From Caldora sp965222765 (GTDB lineage Bacteria > Cyanobacteriota > Cyanobacteriia > Cyanobacteriales > Coleofasciculaceae), in contig CBDCVG010000070.1 in NCBI GenBank assembly GCA_965222765.1, forward strand, positions 124,001 through 188,000: a DNA stretch of 64,000 bases. The letters run 5' to 3'. The notes under the pieces were generated by a model that was given only the letters and a program-made list of their open reading frames with translations, made no database searches and was not told where the DNA came from. Of the stretch, positions 9,224 to 18,199 are shown one piece after another. The translations under genes and the position numbers were made by a program. Numbering within the stretch: the stretch's first letter is position 1; every line of letters starts with the position of its first letter.

Positions 9224-10675
9224 ATGACTCTCACCCCATATCGCACTAATCTCTTTGATGCTCACAAAGAGCTGTATGAACTGCTGTTCACTGGCAAACA
9301 GCAAGCTATTGCTAATAATTTGCAACAATTTATTAGTATTTCCCAAGAAATTCAACACCGTGATCCCCTGGCAGCCCTCCAAGCGCTCGCCAAACCAGAG
9401 CAACTGCAATTTTACTTTGAAAACAGCAAGAAACAAGAAGCTATTGCCGCGATCGATGCTGCTGCTGCGATGGAATTTGAAGGTAGCGATCGCTTCGAGA
9501 AAGCACAAAAATTTATTCAGTCTTGTCTAGCTAATACCATCAGTCACGGTGACTTAAAACTGCCCTTTGCTGGACCTCATTTCTTCTGTAGCTTTACCTT
9601 TTTTGAGAACAATCAGACAGTTGAATCCCCTTTCCCTTCTGCCACTATTTTTCTCCCTCGCTGGCAAGTATCCTCTTGCCAAAGCAGTTGCTTATTAGTT
9701 GCCAATATTGCCATCAGTCCTCAAATAAATCTTGACTGGCTGTGGGAAAGCTTATGCAATCAATTACAAATTATCACCCGGTCTAATCGAAATATTTTTC
9801 TTATTCCCCAGCAGAAGCAAAATAAATTTATTAGCCAAGATCAAGAAAGTGAAAATCTCTTCAAATCATCAGTTGAATCTGCTCTAAAATTGATTCGTAC
9901 CAATCAATTAAGCAAAATTGTCCTAGCCAATGCCATTGATGTAGTTTCACCAAGACAATTTAACTTAGTTAATTCTCTTGACAATCTGCGTCAAAGTTAT
10001 CCTGATTGCTATATTTTTTCCACTAGTAACGGCAAGGGGCAAAACTTTATCGGTGCTAGTCCTGAACGTCTAGTGAGCATTCAAAATCGTCAGTTAGTAA
10101 CCGATGCGATAGCTGGTTCTGCACCACGGGGAAAAACAGCAGCTGAAGATGCCGACTTAGCTAACCGACTACTCTGTAGTGAAAAAGAAAGGCGCGAACA
10201 CGGATTTGTTCTTGATTTTCTTATCCAATCTCTCTGTTCACTCGGTTTAACGCCCCAAGTTCTGTCAGCTACCCAACTGCTACAACTTTCCAACATCCAG
10301 CATTTATGGACACCAATTAAAGCTCAGCTACTAACAGATATCCATCCCTTAGAAATCGTTAACCAACTACACCCAACTCCAGCAGAAGCAGGAGTTCCCA
10401 CCAAAATAGCTCAAGAGCAAATTCTGGCTTTAGAAACCTTTGATCGGTCTTTATATGGAGCTCCTTTAGGTTGGGTAGATCATCAAGGAAACTGTGAATT
10501 TATTGTAGGCATTCGTTCAGCTTTAATTGAAAGCAATCAACCCTTGTTGGAGAGTTCCCCAACTTGCCGTGCTAGACTCTATGCTGGCGCTGGTATTGTT
10601 GCTGGTTCTGACCCTAATAAGGAATTAGCTGAAATTCAACTCAAATTCCAGGTACTTCTCAAAGCTTTGCTCTGA
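9224..10675 (+). CDS. menF: Isochorismate synthase MenF
   Basis: 483-residue chorismate-utilising enzyme converting chorismate to isochorismate, the first step toward phylloquinone. The catalytic C-terminal domain shows IVLANAIDV, the IAGSAPRGKT signature, ERREHGFVLDF, HPTPAEAGVPT and the closing GAGIVAGSDPNKE. Length suits a MenF/DhbC-type monomer. The neighbouring divergent menA supports the pathway assignment over anthranilate or salicylate synthase. The 3' end lies 56 bp before a MITE. Confidence 0.93.
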   Translation: MTLTPYRTNLFDAHKELYELLFTGKQQAIANNLQQFISISQEIQHRDPLAALQALAKPEQLQFYFENSKKQEAIAAIDAAAAMEFEGSDRFEKAQKFIQSCLANTISHGDLKLPFAGPHFFCSFTFFENNQTVESPFPSATIFLPRWQVSSCQSSCLLVANIAISPQINLDWLWESLCNQLQIITRSNRNIFLIPQQKQNKFISQDQESENLFKSSVESALKLIRTNQLSKIVLANAIDVVSPRQFNLVNSLDNLRQSYPDCYIFSTSNGKGQNFIGASPERLVSIQNRQLVTDAIAGSAPRGKTAAEDADLANRLLCSEKERREHGFVLDFLIQSLCSLGLTPQVLSATQLLQLSNIQHLWTPIKAQLLTDIHPLEIVNQLHPTPAEAGVPTKIAQEQILALETFDRSLYGAPLGWVDHQGNCEFIVGIRSALIESNQPLLESSPTCRARLYAGAGIVAGSDPNKELAEIQLKFQVLLKALL

Positions 10676-10731
10676 ACAATTTCTCACTATCAAGAAAATT
10701 CAATTTTCCAATGGGAAAAATTTATTAAGTA

Positions 10732-11041
10732 GGGCTTGCTGAATAAGTCGTAATTTTCGGGTTTGAATAGGTGGTAGGTGGTAGGTGGTAGGTGGCAGGT
10801 GGTAGGTAAGGTATTAGGTATTAGGTGTTAGGGAATTTTCCACGAAAGTGCAAGGTTTTTGAGCCCATAGATGCAAAAACCTTGCACTTGTTTGGCTTAC
10901 CATAGGATTGAAAGCCTCGTCACCGCATAGCTTCCACATTTATACAGCAAGCCCTAAGTAGAAAATCTCTAATACCTACCACCTACCACCTAACACCTAA
11001 CACCTATTCCAACCGAGAATTTCGACTTATTCAGCAAGCCC
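10732..11041. mobile_element. Family-1 MITE, 310 bp, complete
   Basis: TA at 10730-10731 and 11042-11043 flank GGGCTTGCTGAATAAGTCG... and its inverted copy ...CGACTTATTCAGCAAGCCC. The inverted arms extend about 45 bp and continue into GTAGGTG heptamers on both sides. The interior has a GTGCAAGG...CCTTGCAC hairpin. No coding potential. The right end abuts the stop codon of the next minus-strand gene (11045-11047). Confidence 0.92.
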
Positions 11042-11044
11042 TAT

Positions 11045-12853
11045 TTATTCCCTGACACATTCTGCTGCCAAAACAACTAAACCTTCAGTTTGAAAAACTA
11101 AACAGCGCTCCCTTAAATTTACCAAAGCAGGTACAGTTGCTTGTTCAAGCCTCATTTGTGCTTCTTTTGCTACTGGTTGAAACTGCTGCAACCATTCATT
11201 ATTTGCCAGGTACTCCGGGGTAAAAGCAGCTGAGTCTAACAGCCACAAATCAATATTGTACTTGTCAATAAATTCTTGTACTGCTGCTAAATTAGGACTG
11301 TACTGAGCCTGAATTAAGTCCAAGACTCGCTGACGGAATTGGTTGTAGTAGCCAGTATGGTAAGGAATAGCATATTCACTGCCCACGAGGATAGACCGCT
11401 GGGCAAAAGTTGGCAAGTTATTGGCTTCTTCCGCTAAAGAAGCAATCAAAATATCCTTGGGTTGTTGAGCAAAGAACTCATATAATTCTGGCAGTTGACC
11501 TAATTGATATTGAGTTCTGGGAAAATGTCTCCAAGTTTGGGGATATAGGGTAATTACCATTACTAGTAACACAGCTGTCCCCACTGCTACCACTTGTCTG
11601 CCAGAAAAACCAGCTTTAGTTAATTGCTGTGCCCAAACAAAAATAGCATCTAAAATAATTGTTAAGGCGATCGCAGCAGCTAGAGCTATGGTAATTCTAA
11701 AACTATGACTGGTATAGCGATTAGGTAAATGCAGCCTAAACAAGAAAAGATGAGCAGCAGCAAACATTCCCAAGGATGCCAGCATCAACTGAGCTAAGAT
11801 TACGGCTTTACCTTTAATCTCCTTCACTAGTGCTAATCGGTAGGGATAGCGCAGTAATATCGGTAACAGTAAACCAGTACCTAGGATTAGAGGTGTAACC
11901 GGCATATCCGGTAAGATTCCACTACGCCCCCCTAACCAAAACAACCAGAGATTATCTCGAAAAAAGGTTGACCTACCCCCTGGCCAGAACTCTGGTAAGC
12001 TTTTAGCTTGGTCTACTGTAATAATTGATCCGAAGGGAGAATTGCTCAAAGCATAGGGTAAGAGTACTAATAGAGCTACTCCCAATCCAGCAATACAAAA
12101 TGAATTGTTGTTGGTTGTTGGTTGTTTGTTGTTTGTTGTTTGTAAATGGGGAATTACTTCCTTGTCTTCCCCAACTCCCTCAGCTCCCCATCTCCCTATC
12201 TCCACGTCTCCGCGTCTCCGCGTCTCCCAATGCAATACTCGCAGCACTAGGACACCGGAAGAGATGAATACGCATTGAGGATAAAATAGACCTTGTAATG
12301 CGATCGCACCGAGACAGGGTAGTAGGGAACCTCGCAGGAGATAATACAAAAATCCTAATAGTAAAGGATAGATAAAGGCTCTGGGGGTGGCAGAAACTAA
12401 GTCATCTTCAATCCAAAGATTTTGGTTGAGCATCACTGCTGCCATAAATCCTGCCACTGGCACTGGCAAAATTTCTAAGCATACTCCAAAACAGTAGGCA
12501 GTGGTGATTAAACCGAGTACTATTGGTAGATATTTACTCAGAACAATTGGGTCAATGCCTAGTGTGGCAAATAGGTGATATAAATTGGTATAACCCCAAG
12601 GAGCAACGGATTGAAAATACTCGGCAATTAAGTCATTGGGAAACAATTCAGGGTCTAAAAATCGCCGCATCCAAAACACATGCTGCCGTGCATCGTCTTG
12701 TATAGAATACTGAGTGAGGGATTGTTGAAATCCCAGGATACTATAATGGGCAGCAAATACCAGACTTAAACTCAGCCAAAAGATAACCTGGAAGTTAGAG
12801 GCTTTGGTTTTGGGAGTGGTTAACAGTTTTTGCAAATAACTGATAATTGTCAT
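11045..12853 (-). CDS. Multi-pass membrane protein, GT-C-like
   Basis: 602 residues with about 10-12 hydrophobic spans. A QDDARQH motif lies in the first external loop (Asp53-Asp54), reminiscent of the acidic loop in GT-C-fold glycosyltransferases. The soluble C-terminal part (about 470-602) includes NIDLWLLD. It resembles the 534-aa protein at 13429 in architecture, so the two may be distant paralogues; the function is unknown. Residues about 210-250 are encoded by tandem repeats (ETRRRGD, then TTNNKQPTTNNN) that interrupt the membrane region in frame, and are unlikely to be ancestral. The stop codon lies one base past the MITE TA at 11042-11043. Confidence 0.7.
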   Translation of the reverse strand: MTIISYLQKLLTTPKTKASNFQVIFWLSLSLVFAAHYSILGFQQSLTQYSIQDDARQHVFWMRRFLDPELFPNDLIAEYFQSVAPWGYTNLYHLFATLGIDPIVLSKYLPIVLGLITTAYCFGVCLEILPVPVAGFMAAVMLNQNLWIEDDLVSATPRAFIYPLLLGFLYYLLRGSLLPCLGAIALQGLFYPQCVFISSGVLVLRVLHWETRRRGDVEIGRWGAEGVGEDKEVIPHLQTTNNKQPTTNNNSFCIAGLGVALLVLLPYALSNSPFGSIITVDQAKSLPEFWPGGRSTFFRDNLWLFWLGGRSGILPDMPVTPLILGTGLLLPILLRYPYRLALVKEIKGKAVILAQLMLASLGMFAAAHLFLFRLHLPNRYTSHSFRITIALAAAIALTIILDAIFVWAQQLTKAGFSGRQVVAVGTAVLLVMVITLYPQTWRHFPRTQYQLGQLPELYEFFAQQPKDILIASLAEEANNLPTFAQRSILVGSEYAIPYHTGYYNQFRQRVLDLIQAQYSPNLAAVQEFIDKYNIDLWLLDSAAFTPEYLANNEWLQQFQPVAKEAQMRLEQATVPALVNLRERCLVFQTEGLVVLAAECVRE

Positions 12854-12957
12854 TCTTGATTTACGATTATCTAATAATTATGCTGTATACTCTTGGTTAA
12901 AAATTATTGTTAATATATGGATTAGGGATTTAGACATCAAGGCAAATCATACATATT

Positions 12958-13275
12958 ATGCAGGTAAAAGAACACAATAGCCAAGAATTAAAAGAGGAAT
13001 TTGTTAATCTTGCATCTCAGTGGATTCAAGATGTAGAAGGTATGTCATCTACTGTTGAAATGTCCAAACATCCTGCCTATCCAAAAATTGTAAGTATGGG
13101 ACAAGCTGTAATTCCTTTGTTATTAGAAGATTTACGTCAAAACCCAATTTACTGGCTTCCTGCTCTACGTCAAATTACCCAAGAAAACCCAGTACAGCCT
13201 GAACAAAGAGGTAAAATTAAACAAATGGCAGAAGCATGGTTAAATTGGGGTAAGCAACACGGTTATATTGTCTAA
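12958..13275 (+). CDS. Conserved hypothetical protein, 105 aa
   Basis: Soluble, helix-rich 105-aa protein with HPAYPKIVSMGQAVIPLLL and WLPALRQIT, a pattern of small HEAT-like cyanobacterial proteins often found in mobile or toxin-antitoxin-like contexts. The C-terminus (WLNWGKQHG) looks complete. Just downstream (about 13309-13400) a short frame encoding EHELEGLIGERYGSV survives without a start, perhaps the remnant of a partner gene. It runs divergently from the 602-aa membrane protein. Confidence 0.6.
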   Translation: MQVKEHNSQELKEEFVNLASQWIQDVEGMSSTVEMSKHPAYPKIVSMGQAVIPLLLEDLRQNPIYWLPALRQITQENPVQPEQRGKIKQMAEAWLNWGKQHGYIV

Positions 13276-13428
13276 ACTACTGATGGCAGAGGAAGCTTGG
13301 TTGGCTAGAAGATATTGAACACGAGTTAGAAGGTTTAATTGGTGAACGATATGGCAGTGTTGGACAAATTTTAAGAAGGAACAAGTCAGACAATGTATAA
13401 GCTGAGTGTCCAATGTTCAAAACCGAAT

Positions 13429-15033
13429 CTACTGACTCTTTTGATAAAAAATATAGAGAGAATTTTGATAAGCAATTGGCAACTCTAGTTGGTGTTGGGT
13501 ACGAGTGACGAAATAATTGGCATGGTACTTGAGCATTAAAGACTCAACCTGAGGAGTTTGCAAGCTATAGTAACCAGTGGTGAGTGCCTGACGAATCTCA
13601 CTTCTGTTATCCTTTTTACTATCTTTACTTGGCCAGGGATTAATGTCACCACTCAAGTCATTGAGGCGTTCATACCACCCAATTAGACTTGCAGAAACTG
13701 ACGGTAGCAATCTGAATTTAGCTATAGTCGGACGCTCAGTGAGCCAGGTAAAGTTGACAAATTCTACTGGGGGAGAGATAACCAAGGTATTGTGAGGGGT
13801 ATTAGTTTTAATCCAAGTACACATATCTTGCCATTCTGGCTCTACTCCCTGCTCCTTACCCGGAAATTGAGTTAGAGCTATTAATGAGTGGTAAAAGTTT
13901 ACACTCAGGATACTAACAGCAATACTTAGTAGCAGGATACAAAATAGGGAAAATAGCCGCTGTTTACTGCCGATAAAAGTTTGCTCCAAAGCGCAAACAA
14001 ATAACAGATAGCTATTGAGGGGTAACATGATATCACCCAAACGGAAGAAGAAATACTGCAAAAGCTTACCTTGAGTATCAAAAGGAGCGATCGCTAATCC
14101 GAATACAAAAGGTACTAGAGTAATAAGGGTGAACTCAGCCAACGATCTGCGAGCGATATGTTGTGGGGAGGGTTCTTCAGACTTTTGCTTCCGTTGAAGT
14201 ACAAACCAACTAATAGCTAAAACCAATAAGTGTACTAACGGGAGTAGCCACCAATCTGAATCCCAGGCTCGAGGATTGACATGATGAGGGTGTCGCACGA
14301 AGACGAATAAATAGGAAGGTTCAATCAAGCCGCTGGGAATCCGAGTAAATAACTGCTGGAACACAGGCAAAATGGCAAACCCACTGGCTACAAAGTAGAT
14401 GAGCAAAACTGAACCTAGATAAGAGATATCAGCAAAATCTTGTTTGCGCTTCCAGAGTAGCCATCCTACCACGGCCAGAAAAGCCCAGCCTCCTACCAAG
14501 ACATGAAATGAGGCAGATAATCCTAGCATCAATGCCATCAAGCGATAGGCACCCCCTAACATCAGCCAAATAGCGAGGAGGAGGAAACCGTAAGCAAAGG
14601 ACTTAGCCTCAACTCCTCCCACCAACCATTCCTGAGCCACCATTCCTTGGTAATGATTGACGTATAAAAATAGACCAATTCCGACTAATAAAGGTGCTAA
14701 GCTAATACCCAGCTTTCTACCTAATAAGACTAAGCCTGAAGATATCAGAGTGTAGTAAATTAGCCGTCCGATGATCGAAGTTGCTAAAAACCCCCAAGCT
14801 ACCGCTAGCTGACCAAACAAAGCGACGAACAGCAGTCGATATCCAGCAGGTTCATTATAGTACCAGTCTCCGGGAACCCAGTTAGGATCTGCATACTGTT
14901 TAGCCAAGGGCAAGGCATAGACTTCGTTGACATTGCCCATATTAACTTTGAGCAAAAAACCTAGACTTAGGAAGGCTGTTACTGCCAGAATTTGTACTGC
15001 TGTTGTTTTCAGATTTATCTGTTCTATTTTCAC
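13429..15033 (-). CDS. Multi-pass membrane protein (DUF6798-like)
   Basis: 534 residues, about 10-12 transmembrane spans, then a soluble C-terminal domain (about 385-534) with DMCTWIKTNTPHNT and WLTERPTIAKF. The layout matches polytopic proteins annotated as DUF6798 in cyanobacteria, possibly GT-C-type transferases; no activity is established. The start used is GTG at 15033. That GTG shares bases with the TGA of the hepT remnant upstream, so the N-terminus may be a rearrangement product. It has no obvious operon partner downstream. Confidence 0.7.
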   Translation of the reverse strand: MKIEQINLKTTAVQILAVTAFLSLGFLLKVNMGNVNEVYALPLAKQYADPNWVPGDWYYNEPAGYRLLFVALFGQLAVAWGFLATSIIGRLIYYTLISSGLVLLGRKLGISLAPLLVGIGLFLYVNHYQGMVAQEWLVGGVEAKSFAYGFLLLAIWLMLGGAYRLMALMLGLSASFHVLVGGWAFLAVVGWLLWKRKQDFADISYLGSVLLIYFVASGFAILPVFQQLFTRIPSGLIEPSYLFVFVRHPHHVNPRAWDSDWWLLPLVHLLVLAISWFVLQRKQKSEEPSPQHIARRSLAEFTLITLVPFVFGLAIAPFDTQGKLLQYFFFRLGDIMLPLNSYLLFVCALEQTFIGSKQRLFSLFCILLLSIAVSILSVNFYHSLIALTQFPGKEQGVEPEWQDMCTWIKTNTPHNTLVISPPVEFVNFTWLTERPTIAKFRLLPSVSASLIGWYERLNDLSGDINPWPSKDSKKDNRSEIRQALTTGYYSLQTPQVESLMLKYHANYFVTRTQHQLELPIAYQNSLYIFYQKSQ

Positions 15034-15083
15034 CTTAAAATCCGTTCAGCTATATCTGCTAAATAAATCTGATCATCTGTCAC
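15030..15083 (-). pseudogene. Truncated HepT-like (DUF86) toxin start
   Basis: A GTG at 15083, overlapping the mntA stop by 4 nt (GTGA), opens a 17-codon frame VTDDQIYLADIAERILR before TGA. This resembles the first helix of HepT/HEPN proteins, and a 4-nt overlap with mntA is the normal mntA-hepT arrangement. The rest of the HEPN domain, including its RX4-6H active site, is absent; the frame runs directly into the start of the membrane-protein gene. The family call rests on a short match plus context. Confidence 0.55.
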
Positions 15084-15370
15084 AATGGTATCGCCTCATT
15101 AAGAATGCGATCGCGAAAGTACTCTCGCAGTCCTTTAACCGTCACCACATCTACTTTTCTGCCTAAAAGGTCTTCTAAATCTTGTATTAGTGCGATCCGA
15201 TCCAGCAAGTTTCTATCCGACCCCAACTCTACCAAAAAATCGATATCACTATCAGCAGTTTCCTCTACCCGTGCCACTGAGCCAAATATTTGCACATTGA
15301 ATGCTCCATATTTAGCAGCAATACTAATAATTTCTTCACGTTTTTCTTTGAGTAAATCTTTCAGACTCAT
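15080..15370 (-). CDS. mntA: MntA-type minimal nucleotidyltransferase (antitoxin)
   Basis: Start taken at ATG 15370 (MSLKDLL); an upstream in-frame ATG adds 14 residues of doubtful value. The 96-residue product has the minimal nucleotidyltransferase signature FGSVARVEETADSDIDFLV (GSX10DXD). MntA proteins AMPylate a tyrosine of their HEPN toxin HepT and so inactivate it. The last Asp of the triad is probably in KVDVVTV. The partner gene is reduced to a stub (15030-15083), leaving an orphan antitoxin. Confidence 0.85.
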   Translation of the reverse strand: MSLKDLLKEKREEIISIAAKYGAFNVQIFGSVARVEETADSDIDFLVELGSDRNLLDRIALIQDLEDLLGRKVDVVTVKGLREYFRDRILNEAIPL

Positions 15371-15437
15371 ACCCAAATTCCTGTATTCGGAAAAGCAAAC
15401 ATCTACAAGCATTGTAGGCTGTTATCATTTATTTGCT

Positions 15438-15465
15438 GTTGGGTTGCGCTAACGCTCCACCCAAC
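15438..15465. repeat. GTTGGGT hairpin
   Basis: GTTGGGTTGCGC followed by GCTCCACCCAAC forms an imperfect hairpin between the methyltransferase and mntA, both transcribed leftward. It shares text with the cores of the 16424 and 55820 elements. It could act as a terminator for the methyltransferase-side transcript or be element debris. Confidence 0.5.
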
Positions 15466-15484
15466 CTACCTTATTTTTACCATG

Positions 15485-16297
15485 TTATAACTTAGTCTCG
15501 ACCATCAGATAACCATTACGAAAATAGGGGAATTGGTTAAGGAATCTAAAAATTAATCGCCATTGCCAAGGCCAACGTTCAGGATATAGCTGAGAAATAG
15601 GACAAGTATTGACTACCTGCAATCCCATCGCTGCTAAGTCTGCTTCATTCTTAACAAACCACTTAAGGGGAGCTCCAATTTTAGTGAGCATCTTACTATA
15701 GAGCTTGGCATAATTGCCTAATACTTCCACATCTAAGGTTGCACCTGGGAAACGAGAGTGCATGGCATCGATGAGCTGCTGCACCTCATGTACATCAAAG
15801 TACATTAACAAGCCTTCGGCAATAAATAAAATATTTTCTGGTGCTACCTCACTCACCGTATCCATCCAGTTAAAATCCATGACTGAAGCACTAATAAACT
15901 GGTGCTGTTGTGTCTGTGTATCTAACTGACGGCGTAATTCGGTTACCACAGGCAAATCTAAATCGAACCAACGATAAGCATTTTGTCCTATGCGGTGAAA
16001 ACGACTAGATAATCCAGCTCCCAATTCCACAACAACCGGATGAGAATGGTTAGCAATATGACGAGATGCTATTTGATCATGGTAGATAGTTCGGATAGCC
16101 ATGCCAATACTAAAAGCTTTACCAAACTGACGATAAGATGCTTCTAGTTCTTGATCCCAACCGACGAGTTTTAACCACTCAACAGACAGGGGATCTTGGA
16201 AGAGGGGAGCAGGATGAGCTTGTGCCTCAGCTCTTCCTCTGAGGGGCAACAGTAAGGTGCGGGGCACACCAGATAGTTTTGTTGTAATTTGAGACAA
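15485..16297 (-). CDS. Class I SAM methyltransferase, LCM/TcmP-like
   Basis: 270-residue protein of the leucine-carboxyl-methyltransferase superfamily. VVELGAGLSSRFHRIG is the SAM-binding glycine-rich motif, WFDLDLPVV the acidic strand end, and FIAEGLLMYFD the conserved post-motif region. Members O-methylate carboxylates or polyketides such as tetracenomycin precursors. No biosynthetic genes are adjacent, so the substrate is unknown. Full length. Confidence 0.85.
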   Translation of the reverse strand: MSQITTKLSGVPRTLLLPLRGRAEAQAHPAPLFQDPLSVEWLKLVGWDQELEASYRQFGKAFSIGMAIRTIYHDQIASRHIANHSHPVVVELGAGLSSRFHRIGQNAYRWFDLDLPVVTELRRQLDTQTQQHQFISASVMDFNWMDTVSEVAPENILFIAEGLLMYFDVHEVQQLIDAMHSRFPGATLDVEVLGNYAKLYSKMLTKIGAPLKWFVKNEADLAAMGLQVVNTCPISQLYPERWPWQWRLIFRFLNQFPYFRNGYLMVETKL

Positions 16298-16423
16298 GGA
16301 AATTCAGCTCTTTCAAATGCCATAGATGTATTTGACCACAGCTTACTGCATTTTGCGCTCAGAGTTCTTTGGAGTAAATGGGACATCAACAAAACCAGGT
16401 TGCAGGTGATGAATAGTGCGATT

Positions 16424-16562
16424 CCTACTGGCGCGACACAGCTAAAATAGCGGAATAAGTAGGTTGGGTGGAGCGATAGCGTAACCCAACACCGGAATAT
16501 ACTGCGTTGGGTTTCACTTCGTTACACCCAACCTACAGTTTTAGGTGTGTCGCGCCAGTAGG
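16424..16562. mobile_element. Family-2 palindromic MITE, 139 bp
   Basis: Ends CCTACTGGCGCGACACA (16424-16440) and TGTGTCGCGCCAGTAGG (16546-16562) are perfect inverted repeats. Inside, GTAGGTTGGGTGGAGCG... pairs with ...ACACCCAACCTAC. A diverged copy is at 55820-55955. No coding capacity. Next to it, at about 16607-16617, is a family-1 end (TCAGCAAGCCC). Confidence 0.88.
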
Positions 16563-16616
16563 TTGGAAGGATTGAAACTTTTATATACCAACGCTCCTGC
16601 TTTTTTTCAGCAAGCC

Positions 16617-17321
16617 CTATTTACTATTGGGTTGCCCTGGCGCCCCGCCCAACCTTCCTTTAAGAAGAGAACCAACACCAAATGTGCCAAAAGCTAGGAT
16701 ACTCAGTACAGAGACTGGCTCTGGTACAGATGAAGTTTCACTGACAGTTAATTCAAGTGTTGCAAAATCGATGGCAATAAAATCGGCTCCTACACCCGCG
16801 TCAGAAACTACTTGCACATCAATATTGCCATCTCCAAGGACAGAGAAGAAACTTGGATCTAAATTGAAAACTGTACTGTTAACGGGTTTTGGTGTTCCTG
16901 TATCTAGGTCTGGTGTAAAGGTATCATCAAAAGCTTCTAAGACTTCAAGTCCATCTAGAAAGAGGCGATCATCAAACGGTGCGCCACCCTGACCATCTCC
17001 AGCTCCATTATCCTCTACATCCAAAGTAACAATTGTCAGCCTTGCACCAGTAATGTTGCTTCCTACAGGTAATGTATAATTGTGTGTCCAGTTGAAGGAA
17101 CCAATTCTGAAAAAATCGAAATCACCATCATCAGGTTCCTGAATTATTTGATTAGATCTAATAAAATCGCATGGACTTATACTTGTTCCGAAGCAATCCT
17201 GATCTCCTATAACATTAAAGATAGTGGTTGCCTTTACTTGCTGATGGTTACCAAGGAAAGCAAACAGACTTAGAGTTAACCCAGTAGCACCAACTGCTGC
17301 TTTTTGATAGATGCTAGTCAT
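16617..17321 (-). CDS. PEP-CTERM sorting-domain protein
   Basis: 234 residues with an N-terminal signal sequence (hydrophobic about 10-25) and a C-terminal PEP-CTERM signal: VPEP, hydrophobic span (VLSILAFGTFGVG) and basic residues (KGR). Exosortase would cleave this signal, delivering the protein to the envelope or outside. The central region is Asp/Gly-rich beta-type (DVEDNGAGDGQGG) with one Cys pair early. The stop TAG at 16617-16619 coincides with the TA and first G of a family-1 MITE end, so the tail may have been altered by the insertion. Confidence 0.85.
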   Translation of the reverse strand: MTSIYQKAAVGATGLTLSLFAFLGNHQQVKATTIFNVIGDQDCFGTSISPCDFIRSNQIIQEPDDGDFDFFRIGSFNWTHNYTLPVGSNITGARLTIVTLDVEDNGAGDGQGGAPFDDRLFLDGLEVLEAFDDTFTPDLDTGTPKPVNSTVFNLDPSFFSVLGDGNIDVQVVSDAGVGADFIAIDFATLELTVSETSSVPEPVSVLSILAFGTFGVGSLLKGRLGGAPGQPNSK

Positions 17322-17420
17322 TTGTTAAGCTCTTAACAACTCGATGACTAATCCTACCAAAAAGCACGATTAACTCAAAACTCTTGTCCCTCCTGCCTCC
17401 TGCCCCCTGCCTCCTGCCTT

Positions 17421-17891
17421 CTAACGTTCGTTACTTTTTACTTCCTCACAAGCACCAATACTTACCCAACTACTAGAACCATCTGCCCAATGTTCTTTTT
17501 TCCAGATCGGGGCGTTATGCTTAAGAGTATCAATGGCATACTGGCAAGCTGCAAATGCTTCGGAACGATGGGGATAGCCAACAGCTACTAGTACACTAAT
17601 TTCACCAATTTGTAAGCGACCTATGCGATGATGAATTACTACTCGATTAACATCTGACCATTTTTGACGAATATCAGCAGCAATTGAAGTAAATACTTGT
17701 ATTGCCATTGGTTCATAAGCTTGATATTCCAGTGCAACTACTGGCTTTCCATCGGTTTTATTGCGTACAGTACCACTCATAACCACTACTGCTCCATTGG
17801 CTGGATCATCAGCTAAAGCGTAGATTTCTGTCAAAGATAATGGTGCAAAAGTAATGGCAAAACTGTCTTGAGGATGCTGTTGAGTAATCAA
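17421..17891 (-). CDS. moaE: Molybdopterin synthase catalytic subunit MoaE
   Basis: 156 residues. MoaE transfers sulfur from thiocarboxylated MoaD to precursor Z (cPMP), making molybdopterin. VVVMSGTVRNKTDGK, LEYQAYEPMA, HHRIGRLQIGE and the catalytic-lysine region IWKKEHWADGSSSW are all typical. Full length, with no moaD next to it. A GAATTAA repeat element lies just upstream, and a TGCCTCC tandem repeat (about 17393-17422) overlaps its 3' end. Confidence 0.95.
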   Translation of the reverse strand: MITQQHPQDSFAITFAPLSLTEIYALADDPANGAVVVMSGTVRNKTDGKPVVALEYQAYEPMAIQVFTSIAADIRQKWSDVNRVVIHHRIGRLQIGEISVLVAVGYPHRSEAFAACQYAIDTLKHNAPIWKKEHWADGSSSWVSIGACEEVKSNER

Positions 17892-17895
17892 GCTG

Positions 17896-17974
17896 CTAGT
17901 ACCGCTGTGTGGAATTAAGAATTAAGAATTAAGAATTAAGAATTAAGAATGCTTATATAGTAAGGATTCTATCG
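17896..17974. repeat. CTAGTACCGCTG / GAATTAA repeat, copy 1
   Basis: CTAGTACCGCTGTGTGGAAT, then five GAATTAA heptamers, then a GCTTATAT...TAAGGATTCTATCG tail. Same layout at 25963 and 35651; partial copies (reverse orientation) precede rlmH (about 5055-5092) and the SGNH gene (about 6458-6495). The rest of 17975-18199 has no gene. Confidence 0.85.
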
Positions 17975-18199
17975 ATCTCACACTGGGGGGATACTGTGGA
18001 ACAATTAACTGGGGGGTCAAATCCCTCACCTCAATAAAATATTTGGCTAGCAAGCGTTTCCCCTATTTCCCAATTTCCCTATCTCCCCAAGATTTTACGC
18101 TTCTTTGAGGTGATTCGCCCACAGTATCATAATAGTAGGGAGCAAGATGCTCCCACTCGACTACCAATATTTTGTTTAGCAACTTTCTGATGCCCCCTA

